A stretch of DNA of 64,000 nt, taken from assembly GCF_900114715.1 (NCBI RefSeq), contig NZ_FOTY01000001.1:193286-257285 (forward strand). The letters run 5' to 3'. The notes beneath the pieces are model-generated. The model did not search any database. It had not been told where the DNA came from and worked only from the letters and a program-made list of their open reading frames with translations. Source of the stretch: Salibacterium qingdaonense. Its GTDB lineage: Bacteria > Bacillota > Bacilli > Bacillales > Marinococcaceae. Below are positions 35,775 to 44,163 of this stretch, piece by piece; position 1 is the first letter of the stretch; the number at the start of each line of letters is the position of its first letter. The translations under genes were made by a program, and so were the position numbers.

Positions 35775-36608
35775 TTATGCGGTGATGTGAAACCATTCCA
35801 CCTGATGGGACGCCTTCAGGGAAGAACGTCTCCATTCATCTGCCTTCCGGGCGGCGCGGACCATCAAGAGTCTGTCTTTTGCCGTAAACTTCGGTCCGAG
35901 ACACTGAGCGCTGTCAACGGTTACAACATTGACATGAGGGGACCGGTTTTGAGGCAGACGCTTCTGTACTTCAGCAAGGTCGACTGATTCCTCCACAGCG
36001 GCGAGAGCAAAAGTGTGCCCGCTTTGGTAATGATGTTCCAGCTCCCGTGTGAAGTGCTGCATCGATTGTTCATCGGCGCTATTCAGTTTCAATCCCCCGG
36101 TGCACAGCGCGGTATCTTCTGTCAAATGAAGAGACGCACCGTCGGGAAGCTGAAGAAAAAACAGCCTCGGATTGTCGTATTTCATGGAATCGGCAGTGTC
36201 GGAAACACGGAGAGCGTACTGTACGATTTCATTGAGCGCGGTATCATACCCGATAGATTCCGACTCACGGATAATCGGATAAAAAATGGAGACCGGCAGC
36301 ATAAAGACCGGCTGTCCAATCTCTTTTAAGAACTGCTGCAATTCCTCTTCCGATGTCAGTGGGTCGGTCAGAAGCAGTACCATGTCCGCATGTGCCTGCA
36401 GTGTCTCCGCTACTTCCCACTGTTTCAGCTGCATGGGTGAGAATGGGGCGCTCCGGGCAAACCGCTCGGGGTCAAATGGGTGCCATTCCGCTTTAAAACG
36501 GCCGGGCAGAACCATATTCCATGTAGAACCGGACTCACAAAGCTGTCCGGCAAAGAAGTGCAGAAAAGAACTGGGTAATACACTCATATTAACAACAGCA
36601 GCGTTCAA
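35775..36608 (-). CDS. Degenerate phosphofructokinase-like protein (probable pseudoenzyme)
   Basis: A 277-residue protein that is not a standard annotation family by eye, but residues 105-141 align without gaps to bacterial PfkA: PVSIFYPIIRESESIGYDTALN against [22 protein letters not shown], then SDTADS against RDTATS. The segment 185-258 also follows PFK (GHTFALAAVEE for KHSIIIVAEG, then a VTVLGHIQRGG-like VVTVDSAQCLG). The catalytic Asp pair (TIDND) reads SIFYP, and the GGDG phosphate-binding site reads TDPL, so kinase activity is unlikely. The start is TTG 36608; the normal PFK N-terminal GGDSPG is missing. It probably shares a transcript with tkt, suggesting a sugar-phosphate-sensing role. 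Confidence 0.6.
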   Translation of the reverse strand: MNAAVVNMSVLPSSFLHFFAGQLCESGSTWNMVLPGRFKAEWHPFDPERFARSAPFSPMQLKQWEVAETLQAHADMVLLLTDPLTSEEELQQFLKEIGQPVFMLPVSIFYPIIRESESIGYDTALNEIVQYALRVSDTADSMKYDNPRLFFLQLPDGASLHLTEDTALCTGGLKLNSADEQSMQHFTRELEHHYQSGHTFALAAVEESVDLAEVQKRLPQNRSPHVNVVTVDSAQCLGPKFTAKDRLLMVRAARKADEWRRSSLKASHQVEWFHITA

Positions 36609-36768
36609 TCTTCATCACCACGCATTGAAATAAATTTCATTAATTAGTAAACATTTTTTCATCAATCATTATAAACGATGAAACAAAGATTAACAATTAA
36701 AATTGGAGAAAAAATCTGAAAAGGTAGATTGACAACCGTGTCATTTTCATAGAAAATAAGTATTGATA

Positions 36769-36785
36769 TTGATAATCTTTATCAA
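36769..36785. promoter_or_regulatory. Fur box
   Basis: The palindrome TTGATAA-TCT-TTATCAA, extended by a further TTGATA just upstream (36763), fits the Bacillus Fur 7-1-7 consensus. It lies 40 bases before the siderophore-binding lipoprotein gene and predicts iron-repressed expression. Confidence 0.85.
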
Positions 36786-36825
36786 TTGAACAGTGATAAA
36801 TATATACAGTAAGGGTGAGATACAT

Positions 36826-37824
36826 ATGAAAAGATGGATGGCAGGTTTGGTGATGGCTGGCATGATGCTTCTTGCCGCCTGCGGGGAAGGCAGTGATGAA
36901 GCAGGATCAGGGTCAGAGAGCAGCGGAGAAAGCGGTGATACCCGAAGTGTGACGATAGAAGATGCAAATGGAGAGCAGACGATAGAAGGAACGCCGGAGA
37001 ATGTGGTGGCCCTGGAATGGTATAATGCGGAGCAGCTGCTCTCTCTTGGCATTCAGCCCGCCGGAGTGCCGAATGTGGAAGGATATAAAGACTGGATGAA
37101 TACCGGGAAGGAGCTGGCCGGCAGCGTAGAGGACGTGGGCACACGCGCGGAGCCGAATCTGGAAGCCATTTCGCGGCTCAATCCGGATCTGATTATTGCC
37201 GCTCAGTTCAGGCACGAACAGACGATTGACCGCCTCAAAGAAATTGCGCCGGTCATTACGTTTGCGCCGTACAACGAAGAAAATTCCCAGAACCTCTACA
37301 AGGCGCTGATGGATCAGTTCCGAACGATTGCCAAAGTGACAGATAAAGAACAGGAAGCCGATCAGGCACTGGAAGAGCTGGATCAATTCTATGAAGAGCA
37401 GAAACAGCGTCTTGTTGATGCCGGACTGGATGGGGCCCGGTACGTGTCTTCCATGACATTCAGTTCCCAGAATTCGCCGACGCTGCGGCTGTATACCGAT
37501 AATTCGTATCCGGCGCAGGTCATGAGTAAGCTTGGTCTTGAAAATGTCTACGAAGCTGATGAACATATGCAGTACGGGTATACCGAAGGGGGCGTGGAAC
37601 CGCTCCAGAATTTTCAGGAAGAAGATGTACAGTTTCTTGCTTTTGTTCAGGAAGATGACAATATCTTCGAAAATCAGCTGCAGGGCAATCCGGTCTGGGA
37701 GAATCTGAGTTTCGTGCAGGAAGGAAACACGTACTTTCTCCCGGGAGATACCCCTGTGATCGGCGGCGTATCCTCTGCCAGAGCATTAACAAAAGAGATT
37801 GTGGATTCTTTGGTGGAAGAGTGA
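36826..37824 (+). CDS. Siderophore-binding lipoprotein of an iron ABC importer
   Basis: A 332-residue extracellular lipoprotein. The lipobox LLAAC puts the lipidated Cys at 19; an acidic Ser/Gly linker (20-42) leads into a FecB/PBP-like fold (SVTIEDANGEQTIEGTPENVVALEWYNAEQLLSLGIQPAGV split over two strands, then LEAISRLNPDLIIA). The pattern fits ferric-citrate or hydroxamate binders. ATG 36826 has AAGGGTGAG upstream; the frame is open 11 codons further back, into the promoter. It is followed after 4 bases by the permease. Confidence 0.9.
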   Translation: MKRWMAGLVMAGMMLLAACGEGSDEAGSGSESSGESGDTRSVTIEDANGEQTIEGTPENVVALEWYNAEQLLSLGIQPAGVPNVEGYKDWMNTGKELAGSVEDVGTRAEPNLEAISRLNPDLIIAAQFRHEQTIDRLKEIAPVITFAPYNEENSQNLYKALMDQFRTIAKVTDKEQEADQALEELDQFYEEQKQRLVDAGLDGARYVSSMTFSSQNSPTLRLYTDNSYPAQVMSKLGLENVYEADEHMQYGYTEGGVEPLQNFQEEDVQFLAFVQEDDNIFENQLQGNPVWENLSFVQEGNTYFLPGDTPVIGGVSSARALTKEIVDSLVEE

Positions 37825-37828
37825 TTCT

Positions 37829-39859
37829 ATGAAAAACAAAACACCACGGCAGCATACGATGCTTGCGGTTCTCACTTTTGGAGGTGGAACCGCTCTTTTG
37901 TTCGTTTTGACTTTTGTTCATATTAATCAGGGAGACGTGTCTATCCCTGTTTCGTTAGTGGTGGAAGCCCTCACGAATCCGCAGGACATTCTCGCCCATC
38001 ACACGGTGCGTATCCTCCGCATGCCAAGAGCGGTGATGGGGATTCTTGCCGGAGGCGCGCTTGCTGTATCGGGTGTTGTTCTGCAGACCGTTACGAAAAA
38101 TCCACTCGCTTCGGCCAGTACACTCGGCATTCATTCCGGTACATATTTTGCGGTTGTGGCAGGTACAGTGTTTCTCCCTGCTGCCTTATCCGGGAATTCC
38201 CTTTTTACGGCTTTTCTTGGGGGTCTTGGTACGTTTCTCGTCGTTTATATGTTATCAGGCGGCAGGAAAGCGACACCGGTTCGAATGGTGCTGGCCGGTA
38301 TGATTGTGACGTTGTTATGTTCGTCGATGACCAATGTCCTTCAAATCTTTTATGAACAGGAAACGGCGGGTCTGTTTTTGTGGGGGTCCGGTACGCTCGT
38401 TCAGAATGACTGGAGCGGCGTTCAGTTTGCGGTGCCATTCGTTGCTGTTAGTTTAGGGATCGTTCTGATTATGTCATCGCAGCTTGATACGTTGAAGCTC
38501 GGAGACGATGTAGCTGCCGGCCTGGGTCAGAACGTCCACCTCGTGAAATTCATCTCTGTCGTCGCAGCGGTAATGCTGACGTCTGTAATGGTAAGTGTTG
38601 TTGGTCCTATTGGTTTTGTCGGTTTGATTGCTCCGCATATCATCAAACGGCTCGGGTACCGAAAGCATTTCTCCATAACGACTGCTTCTTTTATATGGGG
38701 CGGCAATGTACTTCTGGCCGCTGACATTGCAGCAAGAGTCATTGATCCATCCTTTTCCGAGCTTCCGGTAGGTGCCATCAGTGCCTTGATTGGAGCGCCG
38801 TGGCTGATCTGGCTTGTGCTTCGGATGCAGCAGGGCCGGGCCGGAGAACAGAATTCATCCGTTATGGCGGGGCGCCCGACAAGAGAACTTCCATTAACTG
38901 TTCTCCTGCCTGTATTGACCGGACTTATTATCATAATGGGGTTCATCAGTCTTGCCTCAGGAAACTACGGTTTCGAGCCCATCGCCTTTTTCCAGGCGGT
39001 GTCTGGGTCGTCCAATGAGTTCATGAAAAATTTAATTATTGATTTCCGGCTTTCCCGGGCTCTCCTCTCCTTTTTAGCAGGAATGATTCTGGCAGCGAGC
39101 GGCCTGGTATTTCAGGGTGTGCTGCGCAATCCTCTTGCGGACCCGTCTGTTATCGGTATCACCTCTGGTGGAGGAGATGGAGCGTTGACCGCCATGTATG
39201 TGTTCGGCGGAACAGGAATATGGGTTCCGGCAGGCGCAATGGCCGGAGCCATTTTGTTCTTTTGCATTGTGATGCTCCTGGCTGTCCGCGCAGGATTTCA
39301 GCCCGCCACCTTGGCACTGCTTGGAATCGGGGTATCGGCTTTTGGTTCTGCAGTGATCCAGATACTGGTCGTGCAGGCTGATGTCACCGTGACGTCTGCT
39401 TTAACCTGGTTGTCCGGAACAACGTATGCCAAAGGCTGGTCTGAGATCACCGCCTATCTGATCTGGCCGCTCCTTTTTGTTATTCCGTTTCTGCTTCTGC
39501 GTATCCGCGTACTGGATACGCTGGCCCTTGGAGACGATACAGCGGCAGGACTTGGATTAAAGGTTACCCGTACCAGATTTCAGATGGCACTTGCTGCTGC
39601 TGTGCTGGCTGCGTTCAGTGTTGCGGCGGTCGGTTCCATCGGCTTTATCGGCTTGATTGCGCCGCACGCTGCACGCCTGCTGATTGGTCCGTCCCATCAG
39701 AAACTGCTTCCTGTGAGCATTCTCATCGGCGGATTACTGCTGCTTGCGGCAGATACTCTGAGCCGGACGTTACTTGCTCCGAATGAGATACCATCGGGAG
39801 CCGTTGTCGCTATTATCGGGGCTCCTTATTTTCTATGGCTGATGAGAAGAAAAAGATAG
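37829..39859 (+). CDS. Fused double permease of an iron-siderophore ABC importer (FhuB-like)
   Basis: A 676-residue membrane protein made of two complete FecCD-type permeases in tandem (about residues 10-335 and 345-676), each with about ten helices and the coupling motif PIGFIGLIAPH (VGPIGFVGLIAPHIIKRLGY in the first, VGSIGFIGLIAPHAARLL in the second). Most Bacillus iron importers use two separate permeases; the fusion is the arrangement of E. coli FhuB. The ATG has GGAAGAG upstream and lies 4 bases after the binding protein gene. No ATPase follows, so the importer must share one encoded elsewhere. Confidence 0.92.
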   Translation: MKNKTPRQHTMLAVLTFGGGTALLFVLTFVHINQGDVSIPVSLVVEALTNPQDILAHHTVRILRMPRAVMGILAGGALAVSGVVLQTVTKNPLASASTLGIHSGTYFAVVAGTVFLPAALSGNSLFTAFLGGLGTFLVVYMLSGGRKATPVRMVLAGMIVTLLCSSMTNVLQIFYEQETAGLFLWGSGTLVQNDWSGVQFAVPFVAVSLGIVLIMSSQLDTLKLGDDVAAGLGQNVHLVKFISVVAAVMLTSVMVSVVGPIGFVGLIAPHIIKRLGYRKHFSITTASFIWGGNVLLAADIAARVIDPSFSELPVGAISALIGAPWLIWLVLRMQQGRAGEQNSSVMAGRPTRELPLTVLLPVLTGLIIIMGFISLASGNYGFEPIAFFQAVSGSSNEFMKNLIIDFRLSRALLSFLAGMILAASGLVFQGVLRNPLADPSVIGITSGGGDGALTAMYVFGGTGIWVPAGAMAGAILFFCIVMLLAVRAGFQPATLALLGIGVSAFGSAVIQILVVQADVTVTSALTWLSGTTYAKGWSEITAYLIWPLLFVIPFLLLRIRVLDTLALGDDTAAGLGLKVTRTRFQMALAAAVLAAFSVAAVGSIGFIGLIAPHAARLLIGPSHQKLLPVSILIGGLLLLAADTLSRTLLAPNEIPSGAVVAIIGAPYFLWLMRRKR

Positions 39860-39894
39860 AAAGAAAGCGGGAGTTCCGGTATGCGGGGAAATTG

Positions 39895-39911
39895 ATAGAC
39901 AGGTCGTCTAT
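39895..39911. promoter_or_regulatory. TetR-type operator candidate before the AbrB-like transporter gene
   Basis: Arms ATAGAC and GTCTAT flank a 5-base centre (AGGTC). TAGAC..GTCTA sites are typical of LmrA/YxaF-like TetR repressors in Bacillus. The gene starts 53 bases downstream. Confidence 0.4.
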
Positions 39912-39963
39912 ATGCTAATCTGTAGTGTAATAGATGATACGGTAGAAAAGAGATGAAGAGACC

Positions 39964-41058
39964 ATGAAAAAAACTGTCCGTTCCCTGTTTCCTTTCGGTG
40001 AAACAATGATAATGGCTCTCGCTGCAGGTTTTCTTTTTCAGGTTCTGCATCTTCCTCTGCCCTGGGTGCTCGGTCCGATGTCCGGGCTTATTTTATGGCG
40101 GGGGTGTACAGGACGAAGCCTGCGCTGGCCGGCGCAGGGAAAAAATATCGGACTGTTATTTGTCGGATATATGATTGGTGTGTCGGTTACAACGAGCACA
40201 TTGATCCAAATCGGAAAGCAGCTTCACTTGGTTGCGCTCGTAACCTTACTCACGATTGCTGTCAGTATTTTAATAGGAAGCCTGGTATTCAAGAAGATGG
40301 GAATGAAGTGGGCGGATATTATATTCGGCAGCATTCCCGGAGGGTTGTCGCAGGTGGCGGCTCTGAGTGAAGAAGTACAGCAGGTGGATGCTACGAAAGT
40401 GCTCTTTATGCAGATGATTCGTATTATCACGGTTATATTCACCGTACCTTTTCTGGTTGTTCACCAGGCAGCTCTGACAGACGGCGGATCGGCTTCTTCG
40501 GTCTATACGCCTTTCCTTCCATGGCTGTCTTTTTCGCATATTGCGGTGCTTCTCATCTGCGGGGCAGCAGCGTATGTTATCAGTAAAACAGGGTTTCCTG
40601 TCGCCTTTTTGACCGGACCGCTATTTACGGTGGCGGTTATCAATATTTTCTTCGGGACTGCCGCCGACCTTCCATCGTTTCTGACGGTGACAGCACAGCT
40701 TCTGCTCGGTACACATTTTGGGCTGCAGATGGATCCCGGGCTTATTAAGCGCTCGAAATGGATCGGCGTATTTACGTTTCTGTGCAGCCTGACTCTCGTG
40801 CTGCTGTCGCTTGGCATGTCCGTTTTTCTTACGAACGTCACGCAGATGAATATGGCAACCGCGTTTTTAAGCACCGCCCCCGGAGGTCTTGCCGAAATGA
40901 CTGTTACCGGGAGCGGTGTCGGTGCGGACCTTGCCATGATAAGCGGCTATCAACTGTTTCGTATTCTTTTCATTTTGTTTCTGGCCCTGCCTTTGATTAA
41001 GTGGTGGTTTGTCAGGCAGGAGCAGGATCAGCTGCAGAACACTCAGCCGCGAAGCTGA
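39964..41058 (+). CDS. AbrB-family membrane transporter
   Basis: A 364-residue polytopic protein built of two AbrB-duplication halves. LPLPWVLGPMSGLIL and IFGSIPGGLSQVAALSEE in the first half and GFPVAFLTGPLFTVAVINI and FLSTAPGGLAEMTVTG in the second are the family marks (PF05145, formerly called ammonia-monooxygenase-like). Function unproven; a role as a small-molecule exporter is usually assumed. The 3' end overlaps the convergent fetB by 16 bases. Confidence 0.85.
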   Translation: MKKTVRSLFPFGETMIMALAAGFLFQVLHLPLPWVLGPMSGLILWRGCTGRSLRWPAQGKNIGLLFVGYMIGVSVTTSTLIQIGKQLHLVALVTLLTIAVSILIGSLVFKKMGMKWADIIFGSIPGGLSQVAALSEEVQQVDATKVLFMQMIRIITVIFTVPFLVVHQAALTDGGSASSVYTPFLPWLSFSHIAVLLICGAAAYVISKTGFPVAFLTGPLFTVAVINIFFGTAADLPSFLTVTAQLLLGTHFGLQMDPGLIKRSKWIGVFTFLCSLTLVLLSLGMSVFLTNVTQMNMATAFLSTAPGGLAEMTVTGSGVGADLAMISGYQLFRILFILFLALPLIKWWFVRQEQDQLQNTQPRS

Positions 41059-41825
41059 CTTTTCTCATTGAAAAACACTTTGTATGCGTTCTGGACGAAC
41101 AGGATGACCGTTAAGGAGACGGCCCCGGTAACCCCGAGGAGAATCGCGATCTGATATTCAATGGCGGTAACCGGGTTCACTCCTGCTAGAATCTGACCGG
41201 TCATCATGCCGGGAAGAAATACAATCCCGGTTCCGACCATGTTGTTGATTGTCGGAAGTATGGCATTGTCAAATGACTGATTCACAATCTTCCGGCTTGC
41301 TTCTTTGGGCGTGGCTCCGAGCATTAACGCGCTTTCGACGCGGTGGCGCTGGTCCTTCATGCCTTCGGTTAATGTCTGGACACCGAGTGTGACACCTGTC
41401 ATGGAATTCCCGATAATCATACCGGCGATAGGGATGAAATACCGCGGTTCATACCACGGAGAAAACTGAATGACGATAACATTGAAATAGATCAGGCTGG
41501 ACAAGGTCCCGGCGGCCATGGAAACAGCGATGATCTGTTTCATTTTTTTATCCAGACCGCTCCGCACGCGGCGGAAAATGTTCCATACTGCAAACGTAAT
41601 CATGAGCAGCACAACCAGTGCCGTCCACAATGGATGAGGGTTATCAAACAGATAGATGAGAATGTAGCCGACAAGGAGCAGCTGGATCGTCATGCGCAGG
41701 CTGGAAATGAGAATTTCTTTGCTGCGCGGGATGTTTCTTATTTTCACAATGACAAGCAGCATAAGGATAAAGACATAGGCGGCGGCCAGCTGCCAGATGG
41801 TTAAATCAATAATGTTGTTATTCAT
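41043..41825 (-). CDS. fetB: Iron export ABC transporter permease FetB (UPF0014)
   Basis: A 260-residue membrane protein with about seven helices. The family marks RYFIPIAGMIIGNSMTGVTLG and GTGIVFLPGMMTGQILAGVNP are present, as in FetB/YbbM and B. subtilis YjkA. With FetA it forms an ABC transporter linked in E. coli to iron export and peroxide resistance. Its start overlaps the end of fetA by 8 bases, so it is translationally coupled. Confidence 0.9.
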   Translation of the reverse strand: MNNNIIDLTIWQLAAAYVFILMLLVIVKIRNIPRSKEILISSLRMTIQLLLVGYILIYLFDNPHPLWTALVVLLMITFAVWNIFRRVRSGLDKKMKQIIAVSMAAGTLSSLIYFNVIVIQFSPWYEPRYFIPIAGMIIGNSMTGVTLGVQTLTEGMKDQRHRVESALMLGATPKEASRKIVNQSFDNAILPTINNMVGTGIVFLPGMMTGQILAGVNPVTAIEYQIAILLGVTGAVSLTVILFVQNAYKVFFNEKSQLRG

Positions 41826-42459
41826 TTATCTTTCTCCCCTTGTACGAAAACGGCGTGATATCCATCGTCTCGTCTGCATACGCATCGGCAATGCTGCGGG
41901 AGTGGGTGACAAATACCACCGTTTTCTGCTTCTTCCGTGCGTGCTTTATAAAGGCTTCCATCACTTCATGCTCGAGCCCTTCATCGAGTGCGGACGTCGG
42001 CTCATCGAGCAGGCAGACCGGCGGATCAAGCAGGGTGAGTCTGGCGAGCGCGAGCCGTTGCTGTTCCCCGCCTGATAATGTCCCGGCGTCGTCATCGAGT
42101 TCTTTTTGGAGATCATACTGCTGGATAGAATGTGTCATCTGCTCTTCGGAAGGGAGGGGCCTGCCGGCGAAACGGCAACCGGATTCCAAGTTTTCCTTTA
42201 CTGTATCCCCGAACAGGACAGGGTGCTGGGAGAGCATTGCCGCTTCCCTCCGCAGTTCTACGGCCTCCCAGTCTTGTACCGGTGTCCCTTGAAAGCGGAT
42301 GACGCCTTTATCAGCGGACACGAGATGATTCATCAATTTCAGCATCGTCGATTTTCCCGTGCCGCTTTCTCCGATCAGAGCTGTCATGCTCCCTTTGTGA
42401 ATGCGGAGGTCATCGATATGCAGAATGTCTTTGTATACGGCTTCTTCGAATGTAAACAT
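41818..42459 (-). CDS. fetA: Iron export ABC transporter ATP-binding protein FetA
   Basis: A 213-residue ABC ATPase. Walker A GESGTGKS is at 30-37, the signature LSGGEQQRLALAR begins at 128, Walker B VCLLDEPTSALD ends at about 158, and VTHS is the switch His. ATG 42459 is chosen because AAGGAG stands 5 bases upstream; the open frame runs 143 codons further back over an AT-rich leader and the antisense acetyltransferase gene, and that part is not coding. It is the partner of FetB. Confidence 0.9.
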   Translation of the reverse strand: MFTFEEAVYKDILHIDDLRIHKGSMTALIGESGTGKSTMLKLMNHLVSADKGVIRFQGTPVQDWEAVELRREAAMLSQHPVLFGDTVKENLESGCRFAGRPLPSEEQMTHSIQQYDLQKELDDDAGTLSGGEQQRLALARLTLLDPPVCLLDEPTSALDEGLEHEVMEAFIKHARKKQKTVVFVTHSRSIADAYADETMDITPFSYKGRKINE

Positions 42460-42606
42460 AACGACTCCTTTTTTTGATGCTTTTCTCATAGTATCGCCAT
42501 TTTTTTCTCCATACAATATGAAACATCGGCTCAAAAAGGAGAAATGTTTAAAGAAAGCGTCCGCAGGGAATTTTTTAGATAAATAAAGAAAGGTGGCCTG
42601 CCTGCT

Positions 42607-42885
42607 ATGAGTGATATCCAAATCGGAGAAAATAAATTTTTTATCGAAAAAGACGGGAAAGAGGCCGCGGTCATTACGTATTATCACGACAACAACAGCA
42701 ACATTGTCATTGATCACACCGGAGTGTCGGAAGACCTGCGGGAGCAGGGGATTGGCAAAGAGCTTGTCGCCAGTGTGGTGGATAAAGCAAGGGCGGAGAA
42801 CAAGAAGATTATCCCGGAATGCCCATATGCGGAAAAACAATTGAAAGACAACGAAGCCTACCACGACGTACTCGCCACCGCCTGA
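42607..42885 (+). CDS. YjdJ-type small GNAT acetyltransferase
   Basis: A 92-residue protein of the reduced GNAT family (acetyltransf_CG, like yeast-type and Bacillus YjdJ). GVSEDLREQGIGKELV is the acetyl-CoA loop (R/Q-x-x-G-x-G/A) and PECPYAEKQL is the family's catalytic C-terminal motif. AAAGGTGG lies about 13 bases before the ATG. The stop codon lies in the terminator stem. The substrate is unknown. Confidence 0.85.
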   Translation: MSDIQIGENKFFIEKDGKEAAVITYYHDNNSNIVIDHTGVSEDLREQGIGKELVASVVDKARAENKKIIPECPYAEKQLKDNEAYHDVLATA

Positions 42886-42906
42886 CATGAAGTCAGGCTT
42901 TTTTTG
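42880..42906 (+). terminator. Terminator of the YjdJ-type gene
   Basis: Stem CCTGAC / GTCAGG with a short loop, followed by CTTTTTTTG; the stop codon is in the 5' arm. Confidence 0.7.
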
Positions 42907-42940
42907 TGCGTGCAGTTATGAGGACGGTCGTGCCGGGGTC

Positions 42941-43090
42941 ATGCGGCCGGAAAAAGGCTGAAGGGGAGCGCAAACGTAACAATAAACCGTTCATAAGACA
43001 GTTCAGGGTGATCGCCGGTGGTCCAAACGTAATCAGGGGATGATATATATAATAAAAGGAAGCTGCGTTATGGAGACGCAGCTCTTCTTT
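42941..43090 (+). repeat. AACGTAAC intergenic repeat, copy A
   Basis: About 150 bp: ATGCGGCCGGAAAAA, then CAAACGTAACAATAAACC, GTTCATAAGACAGTT, a second AAACGTAA box, and a terminal hairpin AGCTGCGT..ACGCAGCT (43061-43083) with a T-rich tail. Copy B at 45656-45882 has the same blocks in the same order and orientation. The rest of the gap to 43637 (about 550 bases) is AT-rich; it holds one weak ORF (43324-43521, no ribosome site) and the hairpin at 43531. Confidence 0.8.
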
Positions 43091-43530
43091 TATTCGTTTT
43101 GAAAGCGCTTAACAGTAAAATGATTCAAAAGAAGGATATGGAAGAAATAGTTTAGCATTCACAGCAATGCATATAAATCATTAGTAACTGGAATTTCAGG
43201 AAAAACTCCATTTGTATGGAATTAGAGTGCTAAGACGATGAGAAGAGAGTTTGGGAACAAGTAACTAATAAGCATGTAGTCATTTTTTAGTATGAAGTAT
43301 GTCATAGGGTTTGATGTACAACTATGTTCCTAAAAGCAAGATTAGAAGGAAACTTTAGGTTTTTTGGAGATTATGCTAAAAATAGTAAGTGTGAAAAAGA
43401 TGGAAGCATAAGTAAAATTCAAGGGCATGATAACCATTCTAATCAATCACACAAAAAAGAAGACATTTCCCGTTACCATTCACTGGAGTGGGACAACAAA
43501 ACAGCGGGTGGCTGTACATAAAATGGGATT

Positions 43531-43568
43531 GAAAAGAGAAAGGGAGCCGCTTCCTTTCTCTTTTCTAC
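43531..43568 (+). terminator. Strong hairpin without a convincing gene upstream
   Basis: Perfect 13-bp arms, GAAAAGAGAAAGG and CCTTTCTCTTTTC, in the AT-rich gap before the lipoprotein gene. It may end a small RNA or a lost gene; the 65-codon ORF at 43324-43521 ends just before it. Confidence 0.55.
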
Positions 43569-43636
43569 CGCCATTGCGATAAAATTTTTAACCGTGAAAA
43601 TTAACAATCTTCAGATTGAAGAAGGGAAAGGCAAAC

Positions 43637-44146
43637 ATGAAAACACACAGCTTGATATTTCTAACGATACTCTTTCTTCTTATGGCCGCATGCGGGAACA
43701 ACCCTGCCGAAGAAGCGGAAGAAGTGAGAAGCCAGGCGTTAAATGAAGAATTCTGGCAGACATATGATGAATTTATGGCGGTGCAGACCGTGAACGCCGC
43801 ACAGATTGAACATCAATATCCACAGGTGATGGAAGGTTTGAACAACCAAATAACAACCCTAAATGAATTGGACATTCAGACAGAAGATGCCAAGGAAATA
43901 AGAAATAGTTTTGTACAAGGGTTTGAAGCGATGCGGCGGGCGTATGAGCCATTAGAAGGGGAATATGAGGCTATGTACAATGATAATCTGAGTACAGAGC
44001 TGGAAGAAAATTATTCTGCAAAGATAGAAAAAAGTAACGAACAGATGAGTAATGCCCTTGCATCGTTAATGGAGTATTATGACTTTGAAAAAGCGGAAGA
44101 AGAGGAGATTATGCAGAAGCTGGAACCGTGGATGACAGAACCATAA
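43637..44146 (+). CDS. Small lipoprotein of unknown function
   Basis: A 169-residue lipoprotein. The signal peptide ends in LLMAAC, lipidated Cys at 19. The mature part is almost all alpha-helical by composition, highly charged, with no Cys and many Glu, and looks like a small helical bundle. Not assigned to a family. AAGAAGGGAAAGG stands 4-6 bases before ATG 43637. The next gene starts 17 bases downstream, so the two form an operon between two intergenic repeat copies. Confidence 0.75.
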   Translation: MKTHSLIFLTILFLLMAACGNNPAEEAEEVRSQALNEEFWQTYDEFMAVQTVNAAQIEHQYPQVMEGLNNQITTLNELDIQTEDAKEIRNSFVQGFEAMRRAYEPLEGEYEAMYNDNLSTELEENYSAKIEKSNEQMSNALASLMEYYDFEKAEEEEIMQKLEPWMTEP

Positions 44147-44163
44147 ATTGGAGGCTGGAATCG

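Noticed and set aside
42460-42888. N-terminal extension of FetA of about 143 residues
   Set aside because: The open frame lies antisense to the YjdJ-type gene, and ATG 42459 has a proper ribosome site and a normal ABC ATPase start.
43098-43116. Catabolite response element (TGAAAGCGCTTAACA)
   Set aside because: One base too long for the cre consensus and not near a gene start.
43324-43521. 65-codon ORF between repeat copy A and the lipoprotein gene
   Set aside because: No ribosome site, unusual composition and no family; kept only as a note because a strong hairpin follows it.
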